Origin: an uncultured Intestinimonas sp.
Lineage (GTDB): Bacteria; Bacillota; Clostridia; Oscillospirales; Oscillospiraceae
Assembly: GCF_944387245.1 (NCBI RefSeq)
Contig: NZ_CALXEE010000014.1
Span: forward strand, 1-36,587
Direction of reading: 5' to 3'
DNA: 36,587 nucleotides
The position numbers and the translations under genes were made by a program. Shown here one piece after another: positions 22,129 to 33,376 of the stretch; positions within the stretch are counted from its first letter, which is position 1; every line of letters begins with the position of its first letter. The notes below the pieces were generated by a model. That model saw only the letters and a list, made by a program, of their open reading frames with translations. It ran no database searches and was not told the DNA's origin.

Positions 22129-22195
22129 TGCGTGCGGTGCCTGCGGCCCGTCACGCATGCGGGCAGCAGAGGCGCTGGTCCTGCCTGCTGCCGCA
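22129..22195 (+). promoter_or_regulatory. Structured GC-rich leader of murD
   Basis: Two hairpins: TGCGTG (22129-22134) with CACGCA (22152-22157), and TGCGGGCAGCAG (22158-22169) with CTGCTGCCGCA (22185-22195, one bulged G). No T tract follows, so this is not a terminator. It could modulate translation or stability of the long murD transcript; no known riboswitch class was recognised. Confidence 0.4.
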
Positions 22196-22226
22196 CCTGA
22201 CTGGAGAACCGAAAGGGGAAATGGCT

Positions 22227-23609
22227 ATGCCGACCACCATTCAAGAATATTTGGCGGGACTCAAGGGAAAATCCGTCGCCGTTATCGGCATTGGCGTGTC
22301 CAATACGCCGCTGATTAAGATGCTCCTGCGGGCGGGGATCAAGGTCACTGCCTGCGACCGCAACCGCCGGGAGAACTTCGGCGGGCTCACCGAGGAGCTG
22401 GAGAGCCTGGGCGCCGAGCTGCGGCTGGGTCCCGACTATCTGAAGGGGCTGGACCATGACGTGATCTTCCGCACCCCCGGTATGCGGCCCGATGTGCCGG
22501 AGCTGCTGCTGGCGCAGGCCAAGGGCAGCGTCATCACCTCCGAGATGGAGGTGTTTTTCCAGGTCTGCCCCTGCCACACCATCGCCGTCACTGGCAGTGA
22601 CGGCAAGACAACCACCACCACTATCATCGCCAGCCTGCTCCGGGAAGCGGGCTATCACACCTTTGTGGGCGGCAACATCGGAAAGCCCCTGCTGGCCGAC
22701 GTGGACGGCATGGAGCCCGACGACTACGCCGTACTGGAGCTCTCCTCCTTCCAGCTCATGACCATGGACCGGAGCCCCGACATCGCCGTGGTCACCAACC
22801 TGGCGCCCAACCACCTGGACGTCCATAAGTCCATGGAGGAGTATATCACTGCAAAGGAAAATATCTTTACCCATCAGTCCCCACAGGGAAGGGCCGTCTT
22901 CAACTTTGACAATGAAATCACCCGGAATTTTGTGGAGTCCGCACCGGGCCGTGCGGTATTCTTCAGCCGCCGGCAGGCCCTCAGCGAGGGCGTCTGCCTG
23001 AGGGACAACGCCATCTGGGTGGTGTCTCCGGAGGGGTCCCGGCTGGTGCTTCCTCTGGAGGACATCCTGCTGCCTGGCGATCACAACGTAGAAAACTACA
23101 TGGCGGCCATTGCCGCCGTGGACGGGCTGGTGCCCGACCAGGTGATCCGGAATTTCGCCTCCAAATTCGCCGGTGTGGAGCACCGCATCGAGCTGGTACG
23201 CACCCTCAACGGCGTGCGCTACTACAATGACTCCATCGCCTCCAGCCCCTCCCGTACCATTGCCGGCCTGCGCTCCTTTAAGGAGAAGGTCATCCTCATT
23301 GCCGGCGGCTACGACAAGCACATCCCCTTCGACGTACTTGGCCCTGAGGTGGTGGAGCATGTGAAGTACCTCATCCTCACCGGAGATACGGCGGACCGGA
23401 TTGCAGACGCCATCCGGAGCTGTCCGGCCTATCACGGTGAGCCGCCTATCTCCAAGTACGAGGACTTCAACGCCGCCGTCCTGGCCGCCCACAGCATGGC
23501 CCAACCGGGGGATGTGGTCATCCTCTCGCCGGCCTGTGCCTCTTTCGATCACTTTAAGAATTTTGCCCAGCGGGGTGAGGCTTTTAAAAAGATTATTTAT
23601 GAACTTTAA
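22227..23609 (+). CDS. murD: UDP-N-acetylmuramoyl-L-alanine--D-glutamate ligase
   Basis: A 460-residue cytoplasmic Mur ligase adding D-Glu to UDP-MurNAc-L-Ala. The N-terminal UMA-binding Rossmann domain has VAVIGIGVSN. The ATP loop is TGSDGKTTTT (from Gly123). Central motifs VLELSSFQL, TNLAPNHLDVH and the C-terminal DSIASSPSRTIAGL are typical of MurD. ATG 22227 is preferred because AAAGGGG (22212-22218) is 8 nt upstream; ATG 22221, two codons earlier, is only 2 nt from it. Its promoter and leader are distinct from the rest of the cluster. No mraY, murF or ftsW is next to it, so it lies outside a classic dcw cluster. Confidence 0.95.
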   Translation: MPTTIQEYLAGLKGKSVAVIGIGVSNTPLIKMLLRAGIKVTACDRNRRENFGGLTEELESLGAELRLGPDYLKGLDHDVIFRTPGMRPDVPELLLAQAKGSVITSEMEVFFQVCPCHTIAVTGSDGKTTTTTIIASLLREAGYHTFVGGNIGKPLLADVDGMEPDDYAVLELSSFQLMTMDRSPDIAVVTNLAPNHLDVHKSMEEYITAKENIFTHQSPQGRAVFNFDNEITRNFVESAPGRAVFFSRRQALSEGVCLRDNAIWVVSPEGSRLVLPLEDILLPGDHNVENYMAAIAAVDGLVPDQVIRNFASKFAGVEHRIELVRTLNGVRYYNDSIASSPSRTIAGLRSFKEKVILIAGGYDKHIPFDVLGPEVVEHVKYLILTGDTADRIADAIRSCPAYHGEPPISKYEDFNAAVLAAHSMAQPGDVVILSPACASFDHFKNFAQRGEAFKKIIYEL

Positions 23610-23655
23610 GTCCCTCGGGGCAGAACGCGGTTTTCCGCGGAAAGGAGTGGAATAT

Positions 23656-24696
23656 TTGGACACAAGAGAAGTTTTGGGCCGCCTGAGCGCCATGGCCGGG
23701 CCCTCTGGCTTTGAGCGCATGGTGGCCATGCAGGCCGCCGACCTGATGCGGCCCTTTCTGGACGAGGCCAACGTGGATCGCTTCGGCAACGCTGTGGGTG
23801 TGCGGCTGTGCGGCCGCCCCGGTGCGCCCCGGCTGCTGCTGGACGCCCATCTGGATGAGATTGGTCTCATCGTCACCGGAATTGAGGAAGGCTTCCTCCG
23901 TTTTCGCACCATCGGTGGGGTGGACCCCCGGATGCTGCCCGACCGGGAGCTGACTGTGCTGGCCGATACCCCCATTTTGGGCGTGGTGGCCTGTCTGCCG
24001 CCCCACGTGCTCAAGGCGGAGGACAAGAAGAAGTCCATCCCCATCGACGAGCTCCGGGTGGACATCGGCATGAGCCAGGAGGAGGCCCAGTGCCGGGTGC
24101 CCATCGGCACCCCCATGGTCTTCCGGGGCAGCTGCTTTGACCTCATGAACGGCAAGGTCTGCGGCAAATCCATGGACGACCGCTCCTGCTTTACCATTCT
24201 GCTGCGGACGGCGGAGCTCCTCCGGGACAAAACTCTGGATGTAGATCTTTACATCATGGGCAGCACCCGTGAGGAGGTGGGCGGTGCCGGCGCCAAGGTG
24301 GGAACCTACAGCCTTCACCCGGACTGCTGCGTGGCGGTGGATGTGACCCATGCCAAGACGCCGGACAACCCCAAGGGGCGGCGCAGCGGCACCGGCGGCG
24401 GGCCTCAGATCGGCGTCGGCCCCAACATGACGCGATGGATGACCGAGCGCATGGTGGCCAAAGCCAAAGAGCTGGGTATTCCCTATGACCTGGAGATTAT
24501 GGAGGGCCACACCGGCACCAACGGCTGGCACATGCAGATCGTCCGGGAGGGGATCGCCACCTCGGTGGTCTCCCTGCCCTTGAAGTATATGCACAGCCCC
24601 ATCGAGGTGCTGGACTTGGCGGACATCGAATCCTCGGCGGCCCTGCTGGCCGCCTTTGCGGAAAACCTGGGCAAGGAGGCGAAGGAACTGTGCTGA
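23656..24696 (+). CDS. M42 family metallopeptidase, copy 1
   Basis: A 346-residue zinc or cobalt aminopeptidase of the TET/glutamyl aminopeptidase family; family members assemble into large dodecamers. Metal ligands and the catalytic base are intact: His65 and Asp67 in DAHLDEIG, Asp174 in MDDR, Glu206-Glu207 in TREEVGG, Asp229 in VDVTHA, and His in KYMHSP. The start is TTG 23656, 8 nt after AAAGGAG (23641-23647); upstream frames overlap murD. Its end overlaps copy 2 by 7 nt. It belongs to a run of three different M42 genes. Confidence 0.9.
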   Translation: MDTREVLGRLSAMAGPSGFERMVAMQAADLMRPFLDEANVDRFGNAVGVRLCGRPGAPRLLLDAHLDEIGLIVTGIEEGFLRFRTIGGVDPRMLPDRELTVLADTPILGVVACLPPHVLKAEDKKKSIPIDELRVDIGMSQEEAQCRVPIGTPMVFRGSCFDLMNGKVCGKSMDDRSCFTILLRTAELLRDKTLDVDLYIMGSTREEVGGAGAKVGTYSLHPDCCVAVDVTHAKTPDNPKGRRSGTGGGPQIGVGPNMTRWMTERMVAKAKELGIPYDLEIMEGHTGTNGWHMQIVREGIATSVVSLPLKYMHSPIEVLDLADIESSAALLAAFAENLGKEAKELC

Positions 24697-25712
24697 ATCT
24701 GGTCAAGGAACTCTGCCTCCTCAACGGCGTCTCCAGCGGTGAGGACGAGGTGCGTGACTACCTGATGGAGCGGTGCCGGCCCCATGCCGCCTCCATGCGG
24801 GTGGACGCTCTGGGCAATCTCATCGTCTTCAAACAGGGGGAGAAGCGCACGGGGAACAAGCTCATGCTCACCGCCCATATGGATGAGGTGGGCTTCATCG
24901 TCAATGACATCACCGAGGACGGCTATCTGAAATTTGCCCCTGTGGGCGGAATCGATCCCCGGGTGGTCATCGGCAAGCGGGTGAGCGTGGGCCGGGGACG
25001 CATCCCTGGGGCCATCGGCCTCAAGGCCTACCACCTGGTCAGCGCCGAAGAGGAGAAGAGGGTCCCCGACTTTGAGGACCTGTATATCGACATCGGCGCC
25101 AAGGACCGGGCCGACGCCGAGCGTGTAACGGCTCTGGGTGATCTGGCGGCCTTTGAGAGCGACGCCGTGGAGTTCGGCTCCGGCATGCTCAAGGCCAAAG
25201 CCCTGGATGACCGTGTTGGCTGTGCCGTCATGCTCAAGCTCATTGAGGAGGAGCTGCCCATGGACTGTACCTTCGTCTTCTCCGTTCAGGAGGAGGTGGG
25301 CACCCGGGGCGCCTTCGGCGCTGCCTTTTCCGTCACGCCGGAGATCGCTCTGGTGCTGGAGGGCACCACAGCGGCCGATCTCCCGGGCACCGACGAACAC
25401 CGTCGGGTGGCCATCCTGGGTAAGGGCCCTGTGCTCTCCTTTATGGACAACGGCACCATCTACGACCGTGCTCTCTTTGAGCAGCTGCGGGAGCTGGCGG
25501 AAAACCATGGCATCCCTTGGCAGACCAAGAACTACCTCTCAGGTGGTAACGACTCCTCGGCCATCCAGCGCACCAAGGAGGGCGTCCGGGTGGCGGCAGT
25601 ATCCACCCCGGTCCGGTACCTGCACGCTCCGTCCAGCGTGATCTGTTGCCAGGATTTCAACTACGTGCATACGCTGGTCAAACACTTTATCGAAGCCCTG
25701 TCGGCCTCGTGA
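24690..25712 (+). CDS. M42 family metallopeptidase, copy 2
   Basis: A 340-residue aminopeptidase. Active-site residues: His63 and Asp65 in AHMDEVG, Asp172 in LDDR, Glu200-Glu201 in QEEVGTRG, Glu223 in VLEGTTAAD, and His311 in RYLHAPSS. Glu223 replaces the Asp found in copies 1 and 3, a natural M42 variation that may influence specificity. The start is GTG 24690 inside the last codons of copy 1, with AAGGAGGCGAAGG upstream. Tight overlap implies coupled translation. Confidence 0.9.
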   Translation: MLNLVKELCLLNGVSSGEDEVRDYLMERCRPHAASMRVDALGNLIVFKQGEKRTGNKLMLTAHMDEVGFIVNDITEDGYLKFAPVGGIDPRVVIGKRVSVGRGRIPGAIGLKAYHLVSAEEEKRVPDFEDLYIDIGAKDRADAERVTALGDLAAFESDAVEFGSGMLKAKALDDRVGCAVMLKLIEEELPMDCTFVFSVQEEVGTRGAFGAAFSVTPEIALVLEGTTAADLPGTDEHRRVAILGKGPVLSFMDNGTIYDRALFEQLRELAENHGIPWQTKNYLSGGNDSSAIQRTKEGVRVAAVSTPVRYLHAPSSVICCQDFNYVHTLVKHFIEALSAS

Positions 25713-25731
25713 TACAGGAGGATAGAACAGT

Positions 25732-26724
25732 ATGGATCTTTTGAAGACGCTTCAGTCCCTCAACGCCTGCCATGGCCCTGCCGGTGACGAGACCGAGGTG
25801 GCTGATGTGCTGGAGAAGCTGGCCATGCCCTTTGTGGACGAGTGCCGCCGGGACACCATGGGCAATCTCATCGCCCACAAAAAGGGGAGTGGGTCCCGGG
25901 TGATGTTTGCCGCCCATATGGACTCCATCGGCTGCATCGTCACCTATATCGAGAAGGAAGGGTATCTCCGTTTTGGCAAAGTGGGGGGGCTGCATGCCCC
26001 TGACCTCATAGCCACCCCAGTCCGCTTCAAGAATGGCGTCCGTGGTGTTATCTGCCTCAGCGAGTCGGTGGACTCCAAGGATATGACGCTGGATGACCTT
26101 TATATCGACATTGGCGCCCATGACGCCGATGAGGCCGGCGCTATGGTCAAGATTGGCGACACCGCTGTCTATGACACACCCACCTACGCCGTGGGTGACC
26201 GGCTCGTTTCTCCCTACATGGACAACCGTATCTCCTGCCTGGTGCTGCTGATGGCCATGGAGGAACTCCAGAATAGCGACAATGACCTGTATTTTGTTTT
26301 TACCACCCAGGAGGAGGTGGGGCTCCGCGGCTCCAAGACCGCAGCTTACGCCATTGACCCCGATTACGGCATCGCCGTGGATGTGACAGTCTCCGCAGAT
26401 GAGCTGGGAAGCAAGCACACCGGCAGCAGCAAGCTGGGCGGAGGTGCCGCCATCAAGGTGATGGATACCTCCGTGATCTGTCACCCCCAGATGGTCTCCA
26501 AGCTGGAGTCTCTGGCCAAAGAGCGGGGCATCCCCGCTCAGATGGATGTGATCAAGGCCGGCGGTACCGATGCTGGCAGCATCCACGTCAGCAAGATGGG
26601 CGTCCTCACCGGCGGAATCTCCATTCCCTGCCGTTACACCCACAGCCCTCAGGAGATGGTGGACCGTGGCGATGTGGAGGCCTGCGCCCGTCTGGTGGCC
26701 GCCTTCGCCGAGACCAGCCTATAA
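25732..26724 (+). CDS. M42 family metallopeptidase, copy 3
   Basis: A 330-residue aminopeptidase. Active-site residues: His62 and Asp64 in AHMDSIG, Asp164 in MDNR, Glu194-Glu195 in QEEVGLRG, Asp217 in AVDVTVS, and His in RYTHSP. ATG 25732 follows ACAGGAGG 19 nt after copy 2. The three copies are clearly diverged from each other, so the cluster is an old duplication rather than a recent repeat. Different substrate preferences or mixed complexes are possible. Confidence 0.9.
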   Translation: MDLLKTLQSLNACHGPAGDETEVADVLEKLAMPFVDECRRDTMGNLIAHKKGSGSRVMFAAHMDSIGCIVTYIEKEGYLRFGKVGGLHAPDLIATPVRFKNGVRGVICLSESVDSKDMTLDDLYIDIGAHDADEAGAMVKIGDTAVYDTPTYAVGDRLVSPYMDNRISCLVLLMAMEELQNSDNDLYFVFTTQEEVGLRGSKTAAYAIDPDYGIAVDVTVSADELGSKHTGSSKLGGGAAIKVMDTSVICHPQMVSKLESLAKERGIPAQMDVIKAGGTDAGSIHVSKMGVLTGGISIPCRYTHSPQEMVDRGDVEACARLVAAFAETSL

Positions 26725-26726
26725 TC

Positions 26727-27257
26727 ATGGATGTGGTGCTAGATTCCATCTCAGCCGAAGAACTGGTTTGGCTCCGAAGCTTAGAGGATAAGGATGGTTT
26801 TGACATGATGACCTGCCGTCCCATCCGCATGCGGAGTAGGGGAGAAAAGCTAGAGTTGTATCAGTCTGCTCTGGATGATCCAAACACTGTTATTTTGGGC
26901 CTGTGGACCTTTGATAAAAAACATCTGATTGGAAAATTGACCGCGTCAGATTGGAATCCCAGAAATCGCAGTATGGAAATAGGCTATTACCTCTGCCCGG
27001 AATGGCGTGGAAAGGGATATATGAGGTGCGCATTGCAGACCTTCTGCCGCATGCTGTTTTTGGATCAAGGTTGCAACAAAATAATGGCCCAAACCGGAGC
27101 CTTTAATATTTCCTCGATCCGTCTCCTGGAATCCTGCGGATTTCGGAGAGATGGGGTCCTACGGCAGCACCATGAAAAAGACGGCATCCTCTATGACGAT
27201 TTTCTTTATAGCCTTTTGGCAGATGAATGTATAAAACCATTGGAAAGCAGAGAGTGA
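26727..27257 (+). CDS. GNAT family N-acetyltransferase, RimJ/RimL type
   Basis: A 176-residue acetyltransferase. GKLTASDWN and MEIGYYLCPEWRGKGYM supply the beta-4 strand and acetyl-CoA loop (R-G-K-G-Y). FNISSIRLLESCGFRRDGVLR and DGILYDDFLYSLL complete the RimJ/RimL pattern, split here. The substrate (protein N-terminus or small amine) is unknown. It begins 2 nt after copy 3 of the M42 genes without a clear SD of its own, so it relies on coupling. It is somewhat more AT-rich than both neighbours, a hint of later insertion into the operon. Confidence 0.82.
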   Translation: MDVVLDSISAEELVWLRSLEDKDGFDMMTCRPIRMRSRGEKLELYQSALDDPNTVILGLWTFDKKHLIGKLTASDWNPRNRSMEIGYYLCPEWRGKGYMRCALQTFCRMLFLDQGCNKIMAQTGAFNISSIRLLESCGFRRDGVLRQHHEKDGILYDDFLYSLLADECIKPLESRE

Positions 27258-27265
27258 AAAGGAAT

Positions 27266-28516
27266 ATGCCATTACAGATAAGTGACCGGGTCCGGGAGCT
27301 GGGCCGGAAGGCTCAGGCGGACCTAGGAGAGCAGTTCGCCCGCATCGACGCCATTGCGGAGGAAAATACGCAGAAGGTCCTGGCGGCGTTTCAGAAGCAC
27401 CGGGTAGCAGAGGCCTACTTTGCCGGCACCACCGGCTATGGCTACGACGATCTGGGCCGGGACAAGCTGGAGGAGATTTACGCCGACATCTTTGGTACGG
27501 AGGACGCTCTGGTCCGCATCGGCTTCGTCAACGGTACTCATGCCATTTCCTGCGCCCTGTACGGTGCCCTGAAGCCTGGGGACACCCTGGTCTATGCCGT
27601 GGGGGCGCCCTATGACACCATCCAAGGCGTCATCGGTATCACGGACAAGGGCTTTGGATCGCTGAAGGACTACGGCATCAACTACAGGCAAGTAGAATTG
27701 GTTGACGATAAGCCCGACCTGGAGGGCATGGCCAGAGTGGTCCGGGAGGACCCCACCGTGAAGGTGGTCATGATCCAACGCTCCAAGGGCTATGCCACCC
27801 GAGCGTCCTTGTCTGTGGCGGAGATTGGGGAGATGTGCCAAGTCATCAAAGCCGCCAACCCCAACGTGGATATCCTGGTCGACAACTGCTACGGCGAGTT
27901 CGTGGAGACCCTAGAACCTACCCAGGTGGGAGCCGACCTGGTGGTGGGCTCCCTCATCAAAAATCCTGGTGGCGGTCTGGCCCCTACCGGCGGCTATATG
28001 GCTGGGCGGAAAGACCTCATTGAAAAGGCCTCCTACCGCATGACCATCCCCGGTATCGGCCGGGAGTGCGGCTCCACGCTGGGCAACAACCGTTTACTCT
28101 ATCAAGGACTTTTCCTTGCCCCCCATACCACCGCTCAGGCGGTAAAGACAGCGGTCTTTGCCGCCCGGATCATGGAGCAGCTGGGCTATGAGGCTGAGCC
28201 CTCTTCCCAGGCAGTCCGCCATGACATCATCCAGATGATCCACCTGGGGAATCCCGAGGCGGTGAAACGGTTTTGCAAGGGCATCCAAAAGGGAGCTCCG
28301 GTGGACTCCTATGTGACGCCGGAGCCATGGGACATGCCCGGCTACGACTCCCAGGTCATTATGGCGGCAGGTGCCTTCATTCAGGGGGCTTCCATCGAGC
28401 TCTCCGCCGACGCCCCCATGCGGGAACCCTACACCGTCTATCTCCAAGGCGGCCTTACCTACGAAAGCGGCAAGGCCGGCGTACTCCTGGCGGTGGAAGA
28501 GCTTTTGAAGGACTGA
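27266..28516 (+). CDS. Methionine gamma-lyase family PLP enzyme (aluminium-resistance protein family)
   Basis: A 416-residue fold-type I PLP enzyme of the family annotated both as methionine gamma-lyase and as aluminium-resistance protein. The PLP lysine is expected at Lys232 in GSLIKNPGGGLAPTGGY. VDNCYGEF supplies the cofactor Asp, and FAGTTGYGYDDLGRD near the N-terminus is characteristic of this group. Actual substrate is not established. ATG 27266 follows AAAAGG closely; the alternative GTG 27254 overlaps the GNAT stop (GTGA) and would add four residues. Confidence 0.88.
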   Translation: MPLQISDRVRELGRKAQADLGEQFARIDAIAEENTQKVLAAFQKHRVAEAYFAGTTGYGYDDLGRDKLEEIYADIFGTEDALVRIGFVNGTHAISCALYGALKPGDTLVYAVGAPYDTIQGVIGITDKGFGSLKDYGINYRQVELVDDKPDLEGMARVVREDPTVKVVMIQRSKGYATRASLSVAEIGEMCQVIKAANPNVDILVDNCYGEFVETLEPTQVGADLVVGSLIKNPGGGLAPTGGYMAGRKDLIEKASYRMTIPGIGRECGSTLGNNRLLYQGLFLAPHTTAQAVKTAVFAARIMEQLGYEAEPSSQAVRHDIIQMIHLGNPEAVKRFCKGIQKGAPVDSYVTPEPWDMPGYDSQVIMAAGAFIQGASIELSADAPMREPYTVYLQGGLTYESGKAGVLLAVEELLKD

Positions 28517-28560
28517 TACGAGCCATGGCCCGCATAGAGTTGCCATAGGAGGTGACTGCT

Positions 28561-29244
28561 ATGCGGGCTTGGTATGGCCGGCCCTTTCGACGCTGCCGGT
28601 CCTGTCGGAAAGGGAGAGGGCTCTGGCTGGCAGGGCTTCTGGGGGTCCTGCTGGCACTGGGATTCATTTTCAGCCTGGAACTGCGGCTCCGCCCGGTGGT
28701 GGAGACTATGGCGAAGGCCAAGGTGAGCAATGCCGTCACCCAGCTGTTGGACGGCGCCGTTACAGCTGAGATCCAGTCCAGAGCCATCACTTACAGCGAT
28801 CTCATCACCGTGGAAAAGGATGACACCGGCCACATCACGGCCCTCACCAGCAATATGGCGGCGCTGAACGACCTGCGTACCAGTATTCTGAGTGATGCGG
28901 TGGCAGCCGTAGATCAGATCGATGATCAAAACCTGTCCATCCCGGTGGGAAACCTGACGGGGATCAACTTCTTTTCCGGCCGAGGTTTTGAATTACCCGT
29001 AGATGTGATGGCGGTGGGCTCCGCCCATGCCGTCTTTCAGAGCCGGTTCTCCGACGCCGGCATCAACCAGACCCGGCACCAGATCCTGCTGGAGGTAACG
29101 GTCTCCGTGGACATTCTGCTCCCCGGAGGGGACCTGCCCACCGAGATCAGCGCCCAGGTCCCGGTGGCCGAGACGGTCATTGTTGGCAGCGTCCCGGACA
29201 CCTATGTGGAGCTCCCCAACCTTCAGGGTGGGACGGAATCGTAA
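28561..29244 (+). CDS. yunB: Sporulation protein YunB
   Basis: A 227-residue protein with a basic N-terminus, one membrane helix (about residues 22-40, LWLAGLLGVLLALGFIF) and an extracytoplasmic domain beginning ELRLRPVVETMAKAKVSNAV. The later NLTGINFFSGRGFELPVDV and VSVDILLPGG match YunB, a sigma-E-controlled sporulation protein of Bacillus. Its molecular role is poorly defined. ATG 28561 is chosen because AGGAGGTGA (28547-28555), a near-perfect SD, is 5 nt upstream; GTG 28552 lies inside that SD. Confidence 0.85.
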   Translation: MRAWYGRPFRRCRSCRKGRGLWLAGLLGVLLALGFIFSLELRLRPVVETMAKAKVSNAVTQLLDGAVTAEIQSRAITYSDLITVEKDDTGHITALTSNMAALNDLRTSILSDAVAAVDQIDDQNLSIPVGNLTGINFFSGRGFELPVDVMAVGSAHAVFQSRFSDAGINQTRHQILLEVTVSVDILLPGGDLPTEISAQVPVAETVIVGSVPDTYVELPNLQGGTES

Positions 29245-29311
29245 GCAATTTTTAAAGAAGCGGCCTCTCCCGCGTGCTAGAATGAGAAAAAACACGGGAG
29301 GGAACAATGCT

Positions 29312-31979
<2,668 letters not shown>

Positions 31980-31994
31980 CGTAGTCACAGCCCT

Positions 31995-32034
31995 CATGGG
32001 GCGTGTCTCAGTCGAGACACGCCCCATGCGTTTT
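31995..32034 (+). terminator. Terminator after ligA
   Basis: A perfect 15-bp stem (31995-32009 with 32014-32028), 4-nt loop, then CGTTTT. Confidence 0.82.
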
Positions 32035-32063
32035 CTCTATTTTCAGTTAAAGGGGCGTTTTAC

Positions 32064-32471
32064 ATGATCGTGCTCCTGTGCGCGGACAAAAAGAACGGAA
32101 TGGCCTTTCATCAGCGCCGGCAGAGCCTTGATAGGGCGGTGCGGGCAGACATTTTGGCCACGGCCTGCGGAAAACCGATCTGGATGACTCCCTATTCAGC
32201 ACGGCAATTCACCGAACCGGAGGCCATGCTTCAGGTGTCCGAGGCACCCCTATGCGAGGCCGGGGAGGGAGCCCTCTGTTTCATGGAGTTCCCACCCCTA
32301 GCCCCCGGCCTGGACCGGATCGAAGCTCTGGTGGTCTACCGGTGGGACAGGGTCTATCCCGCCGATCAGTGGCTGGATCTGGACCTGAGCACAGGCTTCC
32401 GTCTGGTCTCCAGCTGGGATTTCTCCGGTCACTCCCATGAAAAAATTACGAAAGAGGTTTACCAGCGATGA
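32064..32471 (+). CDS. Conserved protein of unknown function
   Basis: A 135-residue soluble protein with no signal peptide or membrane helix. It begins MIVLLCADKKNGMAFHQRRQ and ends with HSHEKITKEVYQR. I recall similar proteins in Clostridia, sometimes labelled ribonuclease Z, but the metallo-beta-lactamase motif HxHxDH is absent, so that label is not supported. The stop overlaps the start of the downstream nuclease (ATGA, 32468-32471). Tight coupling suggests a related job, for example control of, or protection from, the nuclease; this is inference only. Confidence 0.7.
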   Translation: MIVLLCADKKNGMAFHQRRQSLDRAVRADILATACGKPIWMTPYSARQFTEPEAMLQVSEAPLCEAGEGALCFMEFPPLAPGLDRIEALVVYRWDRVYPADQWLDLDLSTGFRLVSSWDFSGHSHEKITKEVYQR

Positions 32472-33352
32472 AACGAATCCAAGCCCTACTGCCAACTATG
32501 GCGATGCTTTGTACATTGCTGCTCAGCGGATGTGAAGGGATAGCACCTTCCACTTGTTCGGCGTCTTACTCCCTGGAGGACCTACCCGCCTACAGCGGTG
32601 AGCCCTATGTGACGGTCAATGACAACGAGCCCTTCTTTACCCAGGAGGACATGACCACCAATTCCTATGAGACCTACAGCGAGCTGGACGCGCTGGGCCG
32701 CTGCGGTGTGGCCTGGGCCAATGTGGGGATCGACCTGATGCCCGCGGAGGACCGGGGGAGTATCGGCCAAGTGAAGCCCTCCGGCTGGCAGACCGTCAAG
32801 TATGACATTGTGGATGGGAAATACCTTTACAACCGTTGTCACCTCATCGGTTTTCAGCTCACCGGCGAGAACGCCAACGAGAAGAACCTCATCACTGGCA
32901 CTCGCTATCTGAATGTGGATGGTATGCTGCCCTTCGAGAACCAGGTGGCCGACTATGTCAAGGAGACCGAAAACCATGTGCTCTATCGTGTAACCCCCAT
33001 TTTTCAGGAGGATGAGTTGGTGGCACGTGGCGTTCTCATGGAGGGCCTGAGCGTGGAGGACGGAGGCGAGGGCATTTGCTTCTGCGTCTATGCCTACAAC
33101 ATTCAGCCCGGGATCGTTATCGACTACGCCACCGGTGACAGCTGGCTGGAAGGGGAGGACACTCAGCCCAAAGAGACCACCAACTCCAGCGGAGGCACCG
33201 CTTACGTCATCAACACCAACTCCGGAAAGTTCCATCTGCCTACCTGCTCCAGCGTGGAGGACATGTCCCCCAGTAACCGTCAGGATTATGTGGGAGAGCG
33301 GCAGGAGCTTCTGGATCAGGGATACACCCCCTGCGGTATCTGCAAGCCCTGA
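32468..33352 (+). CDS. Lipoprotein DNA/RNA non-specific endonuclease with C-terminal Cys/His domain
   Basis: A 294-residue exported nuclease. The N-terminus is a lipoprotein signal with lipobox L19-S20-G21-Cys22, so the mature protein is membrane-anchored outside the cell. The nuclease core contains the active-site-like YNRCHLIGFQLTGENAN and NLITGTRYLN of the EndA/NucA-like NS_2 group. The C-terminal 50 residues (YVINTNSGKFHLPTCSSVED onward) end PCGICKP, giving one His and three Cys as probable metal ligands. Roles in DNA uptake or nutrient scavenging are plausible. ATG 32468 overlaps the upstream stop. Confidence 0.87.
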   Translation: MKRIQALLPTMAMLCTLLLSGCEGIAPSTCSASYSLEDLPAYSGEPYVTVNDNEPFFTQEDMTTNSYETYSELDALGRCGVAWANVGIDLMPAEDRGSIGQVKPSGWQTVKYDIVDGKYLYNRCHLIGFQLTGENANEKNLITGTRYLNVDGMLPFENQVADYVKETENHVLYRVTPIFQEDELVARGVLMEGLSVEDGGEGICFCVYAYNIQPGIVIDYATGDSWLEGEDTQPKETTNSSGGTAYVINTNSGKFHLPTCSSVEDMSPSNRQDYVGERQELLDQGYTPCGICKP

Positions 33353-33376
33353 GGGATTGGGATCGGGAGGAAGTTT

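Noticed and set aside
22110-24230. Very long open frame on the - strand opposite murD and M42 copy 1
   Set aside because: It is antisense to two genes with clear motifs, has low-complexity His/Gly/Val-rich text and no SD; GC-rich codon bias creates such shadows. The same applies to long minus frames at 1913-3274, 3054-4124, 5161-6582, 7297-8421, 14098-15321, 23593-24594 and 30852-32027.
28514-28555. Sigma-E-type promoter (GATACG / CATAGAGT) for yunB
   Set aside because: Spacing is too short and the start site would coincide with the SD at 28547-28555.
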